Assembly: GCF_008711285.1 (NCBI RefSeq) | Contig: NZ_VXDC01000002.1 | Coordinates: forward strand, 248,001-312,000 | DNA: 64,000 nt | Origin: Roseibium aquae | GTDB taxonomy: Bacteria; Pseudomonadota; Alphaproteobacteria; Rhizobiales; Stappiaceae | Reading direction: 5' to 3' | In this document: positions 58,417 to 64,000 of the stretch, one piece after another | How positions within the stretch are numbered: the first letter of the stretch is position 1 | Layout of the letters: each line of letters starts with the position of its first letter | Notes under the pieces: model-generated | What the model was told of the DNA's origin: nothing | The model's database searches: none | What the model saw: only the letters and a program-made list of their open reading frames with translations | Position numbers and translations under genes: made by a program

Positions 58417-59223
58417 ATGAGAAATTCGATCTGCTTCGCGTTGGCAACGGTTTCCGCCCTCGCAATTTCCGCGCCGTCGTTCGCCCAGGACGCCGGCCTT
58501 CAAACGGTTGCCGAGCCCCAACGGCAATACGACATCGATATCGGTCTCGGGGCGGTGATGCAGCCGCGATATGCCGCATCCGACTCCTACATCCTCACCC
58601 CGTTCCCGATCATCAATGTGGGCCGTTTTTTCGTGCCCGGACTGGGTCAGGTGGCAGATGGGCGCAAGCGTCAGGGTGTCTTTTTCTTCCCGTCCTTCGG
58701 CTTCGTGGGTGAACGCTCGGCATCTGACGATCGCGATCTGACCGGTACAAGGGACGTCGACTGGGCGCTGGAACTTGGCCTGGGTGCCGGGTACCGAACC
58801 GAAAACTGGCGGGTGTTCGGCGAGCTGCGCCAAGGCATCAACGGGCACACAGGCCAGGTGGGACAACTCGGGTTCGATGCCATCTTCTATCCCACCGACC
58901 GGATCGAGTTCAGCGCGGGCCCGCGGGCCGGCTTTGCCTTCGGCGACTACATGGATACCTATTTTGGGGTAACGGCGGCCGAGGCGGCTGCTTCCGGTGG
59001 AAGATTGGCTCAATACGATCCGGACTCCGGCTTCACGAGCCTCGGTCTTTCGGCGCGTGCCAGTTACGACCTGACTGACCGGGCTAGATTCCATCTGCAA
59101 GGTGGGTATGACCGCCTCATTGGCGACGCCGCGGATAGCCCGATCGCGAAGGTGGGGGACGAAAACCAGTTCTTTATCGGCGCTGGCGTGAGTTACCGGT
59201 TCTCGTTCGATCTTTTCCGGTAA
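58417..59223 (+). CDS. MipA/OmpV-family outer membrane protein
   Basis: The 268-residue protein has a signal peptide (cleavage near SAPSFAQDA) and a beta-barrel MipA-like domain (YDIDIGLGAVMQPRY, FFPSFGFVGERS, RVFGELRQGINGH). It ends in a phenylalanine-rich strand FRFSFDLFR typical of barrel insertion signals. MipA proteins scaffold murein synthesis in E. coli; OmpV members in other species are porin-like. ATG 58417 is preferred to an open extension at 58315. Confidence 0.9.
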   Translation: MRNSICFALATVSALAISAPSFAQDAGLQTVAEPQRQYDIDIGLGAVMQPRYAASDSYILTPFPIINVGRFFVPGLGQVADGRKRQGVFFFPSFGFVGERSASDDRDLTGTRDVDWALELGLGAGYRTENWRVFGELRQGINGHTGQVGQLGFDAIFYPTDRIEFSAGPRAGFAFGDYMDTYFGVTAAEAAASGGRLAQYDPDSGFTSLGLSARASYDLTDRARFHLQGGYDRLIGDAADSPIAKVGDENQFFIGAGVSYRFSFDLFR

Positions 59224-59283
59224 CGTCTGAATTGCAGGGCGATGCCCCATCTTCAAGACGCCTTCTGACAAGGCGACGATTGA

Positions 59284-59310
59284 AAAAGCGCGGCCTGTCC
59301 GCGCTTTTTT
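59284..59310 (+). terminator. Rho-independent terminator of ompV-like gene
   Basis: AAAAGCGCGG (59284-59293) and CCGCGCTTTT (59299-59308) form a 10-bp stem with a 5-base loop and a T run. It also lies downstream of the convergent pentapeptide gene and may serve both. Confidence 0.88.
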
Positions 59311-59316
59311 GTGAGC

Positions 59317-60141
59317 TTACTGCCCGCATGTTTCCAATGTGATTCCCGCAGGCAGCTTGGTGTCCGCGTCCCGGCAGGCGCCCATGATCCGTTTCGGATC
59401 CAACCCTTTTGCATCCGTCAGGTCGGCGCCGGCAAGCCGCGTGTACCGGAGCAAGGCCCCGTCAAGATTTGCGTTGCGCAAGTTGGCGCCGGTCAGATCT
59501 GCACTGGACAGGCGAACGCCGCTCAAATCCGCGCTTTCGAAGTTTGAACCGCGGGCAAACACTCGGTCCAGATCGGAGTTGGGCAGCCGGGCACCGCTGA
59601 AATCGGCTCCGCTAAGGTCAACACGCTCAAGATCCACATTGTCCATCTTGGCGTCCTTGAAGATTGCGTTCGGTGCGATTGCCCGGATGAACGAGGCATG
59701 CCGAAGGTCAGCGCGGGTAAAATCGGCGCCGGACAATTCGGTTTCATTGAGGTCAGCGTCGCGCAGATCCGCGCCGGTGAAATTGGCGCCGGTCAGCACG
59801 GCCTTTTCCATGTCGACGCCGCGCATCGAGGCCCGGGAAAAATCGCCATAGTGGAGTTTGGCGCGTTCGAGCTCCGCCCGCCGCAAATCCGCGTTCCGGA
59901 AGTTCCCTTCGATCAGATTGGCTTCCTTGAGGTCTGCTTCGCGCAGGATTGTCCGTTCAAAATTCGGTGCCTGAATCGTCAGCTCACGCAGTTCTTGCAG
60001 CCTGAGATCGCAGTTTGGACAGCCCTTGTTGTCGATCAGGTCCTGCGGACCCGCGGCAAGGGCAGGCAGGGGCACAAGACCGATCAAGGCGGCGCAAAGA
60101 GCGGCGAGAGAGCGGGTGCGGCGTTTTCTTGAAGGCAACAT
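59317..60141 (-). CDS. Exported pentapeptide-repeat protein
   Basis: The 274-residue protein has a signal peptide (MLPSRKRRTRSLAALCAALIG), a CPNCDL segment and then about 35 A(D/N)LXX-type pentapeptide repeats such as ADLRDADLNETELSGADFTRA split across residues 65-245, forming a right-handed quadrilateral beta-helix. Two cysteines near the start (CPNC) and two at the end (GACRDAD...ETCGQ) may form disulfides in the periplasm. The ligand is unknown. Unlike Qnr-type gyrase protectors, it appears exported. Confidence 0.9.
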   Translation of the reverse strand: MLPSRKRRTRSLAALCAALIGLVPLPALAAGPQDLIDNKGCPNCDLRLQELRELTIQAPNFERTILREADLKEANLIEGNFRNADLRRAELERAKLHYGDFSRASMRGVDMEKAVLTGANFTGADLRDADLNETELSGADFTRADLRHASFIRAIAPNAIFKDAKMDNVDLERVDLSGADFSGARLPNSDLDRVFARGSNFESADLSGVRLSSADLTGANLRNANLDGALLRYTRLAGADLTDAKGLDPKRIMGACRDADTKLPAGITLETCGQ

Positions 60142-60533
60142 GTCGTTCTCGGCTCGTAAGAGGGACCATGACTACTAGCTAGGTAAGCCTACCCCCACCA
60201 TAAAGGGAAAAGCTCACCGAAATACCACTTCTGGCAACAGCTTGCAGCGATCTGGAATTTGCCGGAAAAGGGCGGAAGGGAGAAACAGGCGGGGTCGCGG
60301 GTGCCTGTTTCTCCCGTCCACTGTTGCTGACGACGCACAACCTGACAATCAGCATGCCACAGGCATCGCAAGGGCCTTGCCAGTTTTGATTTTGAGGCGC
60401 CGCGTCCAGATGTTGTGCCAATCCCTGGCCGGTCTACCGCATCTGGAATAGGTTAAGCGTCTGTTCACGACGTCTGCGACGCAAATTGCAACGCGGGCCG
60501 CGACAGGAGGTTAACGTTTGCTTGCCGGGGCGG
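60142..60533. other. Intergenic region with strong inverted repeat
   Basis: This 392-base gap lies upstream of the minus-strand pentapeptide gene and downstream of the patatin gene. No credible protein frame was found. The AT-richer part near 60160-60240 probably holds the pentapeptide gene promoter. The main landmark is the 13-bp inverted repeat at 60278-60315, listed separately. Confidence 0.6.
60278..60315. repeat. 13-bp perfect inverted repeat (hairpin)
   Basis: GGGAGAAACAGGC (60278-60290) and GCCTGTTTCTCCC (60303-60315) are exact reverse complements around a 12-base GC-rich loop. On the minus strand it lies 219 bases past the patatin stop codon. There is no T run; it could be a terminator or RNA-processing hairpin, an operator, or a repeat family member. 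Confidence 0.75.
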
Positions 60534-61547
60534 TCAGGCGAATTCCGTGCGCAGGTCGATCGTCGAGCGCTGACCGAGCGCATCGAAATTCTGGTCGATC
60601 CAAGCCGCCGCGGCCTCCCGCCCCACTTTTTTCAGTTCGCTCAGGAAGGCCCATTCCGCATTCAGTTTCGAAGACGCCTGTAGCGACATCAGGCCATCGG
60701 CCGTTATCCGGTGCATGTTGATCTTCATGTAATTCTGCCGCGAGAGTTTGCCGTCTTCGATCAGGCGGGTCACGAAGTCGACTGCTCTCAGTTCGCGCAG
60801 GAGCGTCGAATTGAATGTGATTTCATTGAGCCGATTGAGGATTTCCCGGGCTGTTCTCGGTGTCTGCCGGCGCTCGACCGGGTTGATCTGGACCAGCACG
60901 ATATCCGGCGTTTGAGTGTCGTAGAACAGCGGATAGAGCGGGGGATTTCCCATAAATCCCCCGTCCCAATAGGGCTCGCCGTCAATTTCCACCGCCTGAA
61001 ACAAATGCGGCAGACACGCGGAGGCCATTACGGCATCCAGCGTAACTTCTTCGGCATTGAAGACCCGTATCTTGCCGGTGAAGACATTGGTTGCCGCGAT
61101 GTAGAGCTTGATGCCCTGGCACTGGTGAACCCGCTCGAAATCCACCACATCCGCCACCACATCCCGAAGCGGGTTGAAGTTGAGCGGATTGAATTCATAA
61201 GGAGATGAAAACCGCGAGATGACATCAAAGGCCAGATAGCTGGGCGAGAAATCGAGGCTCCATTGGCCCATGGCCACTTCTATCGGAGAGCGCTTGATCG
61301 GATTGAGAAAGGCCATTTCGCTGACCTTCCGCCAAAATGTGTCGAGGCTTTCGCGCGCGCCATCCTCACCGCCGGACTGGAAACCACTGGCCAGGGCAAC
61401 GGCGTTCATGGCGCCCGCCGAGGTGCCAGTGATCCCGTCGATCTGAAAGCGGCTGTCTTCCAGCAGCCAATCGAGAACGCCCCATGTAAACGCACCGTGG
61501 GCCCCGCCCCCCTGCAGGGCAAGGTTGATCCGTTTCTTGTTGGTCAT
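60534..61547 (-). CDS. Patatin-like phospholipase
   Basis: The 337-residue protein has the patatin Ser-Asp dyad: oxyanion loop GGGAHGAF near residues 13-20, the nucleophile GTSAG (Ser about 43), and the acid in DGGFMGNPPLYP. Members cleave acyl esters of phospholipids or, in some cases, storage polyesters. It begins ATG 61547, 29 bases downstream of the bdhA stop, on the same strand. Confidence 0.94.
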   Translation of the reverse strand: MTNKKRINLALQGGGAHGAFTWGVLDWLLEDSRFQIDGITGTSAGAMNAVALASGFQSGGEDGARESLDTFWRKVSEMAFLNPIKRSPIEVAMGQWSLDFSPSYLAFDVISRFSSPYEFNPLNFNPLRDVVADVVDFERVHQCQGIKLYIAATNVFTGKIRVFNAEEVTLDAVMASACLPHLFQAVEIDGEPYWDGGFMGNPPLYPLFYDTQTPDIVLVQINPVERRQTPRTAREILNRLNEITFNSTLLRELRAVDFVTRLIEDGKLSRQNYMKINMHRITADGLMSLQASSKLNAEWAFLSELKKVGREAAAAWIDQNFDALGQRSTIDLRTEFA

Positions 61548-61576
61548 TATGTGCTCGCCCTGGTTTCGCCCGATCC

Positions 61577-62359
61577 TCAGTGCGCGGTCCAGCCGCCATC
61601 CATTGGCAGGATCGATCCTGTCATTGAGGAAGCATGGTCGGAACAGAGGAAAACGGCGAGCCCGGCCACCTGATCAACGGTGACAAACTCTTTGGTCGGC
61701 TGGGCGGCCAGCAGCACGTCACGCTTGACCTGCTCTTCGGTCATGTTGCGCGCTTTCATCGTATCGGGGATTTGAGCCTCCACCAGCGGCGTCCAAACAT
61801 AACCCGGACAAATGGCGTTCACGGTGATGCCGCTTTCGGCGACCTCCAGGGCAACCGTCTTTGTCAGCCCTGCAATGCCGTGTTTGGCGGCCACATAGGC
61901 GGACTTGAAGGGAGAGGCGACAAGCGCATGGGCCGAGGCCGTGTTGATGATCCGTCCCCAGCCGCGCTTCTTCATGCCGGGCACAACCGCGCGGATGCCG
62001 TGAAACGCGGAAGACAGATTGATGGCCAGGATCGCGTCCCATTTCTCGGGCGGGAAGTCCTCCACCGGCGCGACATGCTGAATGCCTGCGTTGTTGACGA
62101 GAATGTCGACCGAGCCGAATTCCTTTTCCGCTGTGCCGATCATGTCGGTGATCTCGTCCGGGTTCAGCATGTTCGCGGCAGAGTAGACCGCCTTGACACC
62201 GAAATCGCTCTCGATCGCCTTGCGGGTTGCCTCGATCTCATCGGCATCGCCCAGACCGTTGATCACAACGTTGGCCCCTTGTTGTGCAAATGCGCGCGCG
62301 CAGCCCAGCCCTATGCCCGAGGTTGAACCAGTGACCACTGCGGTTTTATTGGCAAGCAT
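61577..62359 (-). CDS. bdhA: D-beta-hydroxybutyrate dehydrogenase
   Basis: The 260-residue short-chain dehydrogenase has the cofactor motif TGSTSGIG, NNAGIQHVAPVEDFP, and the active-site triad from NTASAHALVASPFKSAYVAAKHG. The QHVAPVEDFP segment, WxTPLVEAQIP and the length match 3-hydroxybutyrate dehydrogenases that oxidise D-3-hydroxybutyrate to acetoacetate with NAD, as in PHB use. AAGGAGA precedes ATG 62359. The patatin gene follows as an apparent operon. Confidence 0.92.
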   Translation of the reverse strand: MLANKTAVVTGSTSGIGLGCARAFAQQGANVVINGLGDADEIEATRKAIESDFGVKAVYSAANMLNPDEITDMIGTAEKEFGSVDILVNNAGIQHVAPVEDFPPEKWDAILAINLSSAFHGIRAVVPGMKKRGWGRIINTASAHALVASPFKSAYVAAKHGIAGLTKTVALEVAESGITVNAICPGYVWTPLVEAQIPDTMKARNMTEEQVKRDVLLAAQPTKEFVTVDQVAGLAVFLCSDHASSMTGSILPMDGGWTAH

Positions 62360-62463
62360 GAATGTCTCCTTGACGTCGAAATTCGGGAAGACTGTTGACC
62401 GTTTTCATTCGCACTGCAACACGCGAATTTTGAAGACTTTGCGACGCCATGGGGCAATCGCGT

Positions 62464-63348
62464 TCAGCGCTTCATCCGATTGACATTGTCCAATGCGCGT
62501 TGGGCCTTGTTCCGTGCGGCTTCGCGGTGGGCTTCGACATCTTCCATCAGTTCCCGGTCCAGACCAAGCCGTTCGGCATAGCGCTCGCGGATAAGGCCGT
62601 AGAAGGTTGCATGCAGGCTGGCAAAAACCCACACGCTGATCAGCATTGTGCCCATGGGAAACGCCGCTGAGCGCATCTGCTGCCAGATCGGGTCGGCCGG
62701 CAGAAGCCCGCCCACGCCCCACAGCATCAGTGCCCAAATGCCGACCAGACACCCGGCCAGCAAGCTCATGATGAAAGCCGCGAACGCCATGGCCCAGCCG
62801 AGCCCGCTGGTCAGATGCCAACTCTCCTTCAAGGTCAAGGCGTCATCGACGGCAGCGGCCGGCAGGACAACGGAAAACCGCTGTACCACCATCAAGGCGA
62901 TGAACGGAGCGGCCAGCATCAGCAGCGCGCCGAGCCCGCCCGTCACGGCGGCCAGGATTGCGGACACAATAATGAGCGGAATGAGGGACGCGATGCCGAT
63001 GAGCGACAACAGCAGTTGATTGACAATGACCCTGACCGTCCGCGCGCCGAAGATGATCGGAAAATCTCGCGCATCGATAAGAATCCGCCGCACATAGGCG
63101 ATGGCGATCGAGAAACCTATCAAGATGTTCGCAAGGGCGGCCAGCGCCCTCACGCCGCCCTGGTCCACGCTGGCTACCGGTTCCGTCATATAGGATACGG
63201 TGGTAAACCCGCCGACCGGCGTCAGCGTCGATCCGATGGCGAAGTTCAGCGCCAAAAGCAAAAGGATGTAGGCCCAGCCCGTGCTGAACAGGGTGCCGAT
63301 ATGATGCTGGCCAAGAATGACGGCGCGGCTCAAAACAGTGGTGAACAA
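62464..63348 (-). CDS. Multi-pass membrane protein, unknown function
   Basis: I do not recognise this 294-residue protein beyond its topology: about six hydrophobic segments, a central lumenal-looking part (VVLPAAAVDDALTLKESWHLT) and a cytoplasmic charged C-terminal tail (RERYAERLGLDRELMEDVEAHREAARNK split). It resembles the DUF4013/glycerophosphoryl-type membrane domain families in outline only. It starts at TTG 63348 with GGGAG six bases before. The neighbouring bdhA gene is 104 bases downstream. Confidence 0.75.
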   Translation of the reverse strand: MFTTVLSRAVILGQHHIGTLFSTGWAYILLLLALNFAIGSTLTPVGGFTTVSYMTEPVASVDQGGVRALAALANILIGFSIAIAYVRRILIDARDFPIIFGARTVRVIVNQLLLSLIGIASLIPLIIVSAILAAVTGGLGALLMLAAPFIALMVVQRFSVVLPAAAVDDALTLKESWHLTSGLGWAMAFAAFIMSLLAGCLVGIWALMLWGVGGLLPADPIWQQMRSAAFPMGTMLISVWVFASLHATFYGLIRERYAERLGLDRELMEDVEAHREAARNKAQRALDNVNRMKR

Positions 63349-63757
63349 ATCAGGCTCCCGGGTCGCGGATCATGCGCGGCCGGATCATAGCCCGGCTTTG
63401 CTGCCGGGTCAGCCCGCAGCTGCATTGTTCCGATCCCGTTAGTCTCCTCATGGGTGACATTTTGCAAAGACGGAAAACCGGATTTGGCCACAACCAGCAA
63501 AACAGTGCCGAAAGCGTCAGGTCCCGGGTATCGATGCCGATGGAGGGTGCGAATGGCTGCCAACGCGGGACCGGAATGGACGCGGGCCTCGCGTTCTTTG
63601 GCCTGTCCCGCGAGCAGGGAAGGTCATGCGACAAGCGGTTTACAGGCTTTCAACTGACCCCTGCCATTGCCCTTTGGCTTCTGGCACACTAATCAAGGCT
63701 CAACAAGACGATGGCGGCGATCCGCCACCAAGACCTTCAAGCGACGGTGCTGATCCG
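63349..63757. other. Intergenic region upstream of ispG
   Basis: About 410 bases between the divergent membrane-protein gene and ispG. Frames crossing it (for example 63372-63692 plus) have no recognisable features. Promoters of both genes should be here. A short open frame right before ispG is listed separately. Confidence 0.5.
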
Positions 63758-63761
63758 ATGA
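63711..63761 (+). CDS. Possible 16-residue upstream peptide coupled to ispG
   Basis: A short frame ATG 63711 to TGA 63761 codes [16 protein letters not shown]. Its stop overlaps the ispG start as ATGA. AAGG lies 12 bases before its ATG, while ispG itself lacks a clear ribosome site. This is suggestive of translational coupling, but such short frames are common by chance. Confidence 0.3.
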   Translation: MAAIRHQDLQATVLIR

Positions 63762-64000
63762 TCGACAATTTCGCAACCCAGAAGCCACGCCGCAAATCCG
63801 TGCCTGTCAAAGTCGGCAAGGTCACGGTGGGCGGGGACGCCCCGATTGTGGTCCAGTCAATGACCAATACGGACACCGCCGACGCCGATGCCACCGTCAA
63901 GCAGGTGGCTGACCTCGCCCGGGCGGGATCGGAGGTTGTACGCATCACCGTGGACCGTCCGGAAGCGGCCGCTCAAGTGGCGCGCATCCGCGACCGTCTG
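63758..64000 (+). CDS. ispG: 4-hydroxy-3-methylbut-2-enyl diphosphate synthase, 5' part
   Basis: IspG (GcpE) catalyses the penultimate step of the MEP isoprenoid pathway, an iron-sulfur enzyme in the cytoplasm. Only the first 81 codons are present, including [20 protein letters not shown] and [16 protein letters not shown]; the iron-sulfur cysteines lie beyond the right edge. ATG 63758 ([15 protein letters not shown]) is the family-like start. Confidence 0.96.
   Translation, partial: MIDNFATQKPRRKSVPVKVGKVTVGGDAPIVVQSMTNTDTADADATVKQVADLARAGSEVVRITVDRPEAAAQVARIRDRL

Noticed and set aside
63372..63692. 106-codon plus-strand frame before ispG
   Set aside because: It has no family resemblance, no good ribosome site and lies in the expected promoter region.

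Overview
This 64 kb window is an ordinary, gene-dense stretch of a GC-rich alphaproteobacterial chromosome. The gene content and order point to the Hyphomicrobiales (Rhizobiales), probably a marine Stappiaceae-like genus such as Roseibium; the family-level guess is inference. Supporting signs are ccmABCD-ccmG next to acnA, the imuA-imuB-dnaE2 mutasome with GTTC-N7-GTTC LexA boxes, a thioredoxin/LON/Trm112-like cluster, DUF2794, and frequent GTG/TTG starts and 4-base ATGA overlaps. I see no prophage, insertion sequence, CRISPR array or integrated island.

Layout. 1-7.6 kb: the left edge cuts acnA; a divergent acnB (a second, unrelated aconitase) and a chemoreceptor follow. 7.7-11.6 kb: cytochrome c maturation genes ccmA, B, C, D and G plus a DUF1223 protein. 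11.7-14.2 kb: a cation diffusion facilitator, an orphan UgpE-like permease and a HAD phosphatase. 14.3-16.4 kb: the glnK-amtB ammonium operon with a possible sigma-54 promoter. 16.5-25.7 kb: mostly single housekeeping genes on both strands (DUF924, TusA-like, pterin dehydratase, a small phosphatase, PAP2, a soluble hybrid kinase, an AEC transporter, gluQRS, an AlkA-type glycosylase, a hydrolase and a glycosyltransferase). 25.7-36 kb: a second chemoreceptor, thpR, an aldo/keto reductase, the tesA / ybbA-ybbP cluster, a secreted unknown and a Bax-inhibitor-1 protein. 36-39.6 kb: a VOC protein, the cnoX-LON-Trm112-like genes and a prolyl-tRNA editing protein. 39.9 kb: tRNA-Gly(GCC). 40-44 kb: gamma-glutamyltransferase, a small cytochrome c, a nuclease-family protein and a YchJ-like protein. 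44-50.2 kb: dnaE2, imuB and imuA, an SOS-inducible mutagenesis operon. 50.3-54.5 kb: a polysaccharide flippase, a CelD-like acetyltransferase and an acyl-CoA synthetase. 54.6-57 kb: queC-queD-queE-queF for queuosine precursor synthesis. 57-64 kb: an L,D-transpeptidase, YggT, an OmpV/MipA-like outer membrane protein, an exported pentapeptide-repeat protein, a patatin-bdhA pair, a membrane protein and the start of ispG.

Working groups of genes: ccm genes mature c-type cytochromes; GlnK gates AmtB; ImuA, ImuB and DnaE2 act together in translesion synthesis under LexA; QueD, QueE, QueC and QueF act consecutively to make preQ1; BdhA and the patatin may serve storage lipid or polyhydroxybutyrate turnover.

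No clearly new multi-gene system stands out. The points most worth following are the insertion of acnB and a chemoreceptor between acnA and ccmA, paired LexA boxes at imuA (one inside the reading frame), an apparently CTG-started ccmA, several strong unexplained hairpins, and an orphan UgpE permease. All calls come from reading the sequence and recalling families; no database search was run.
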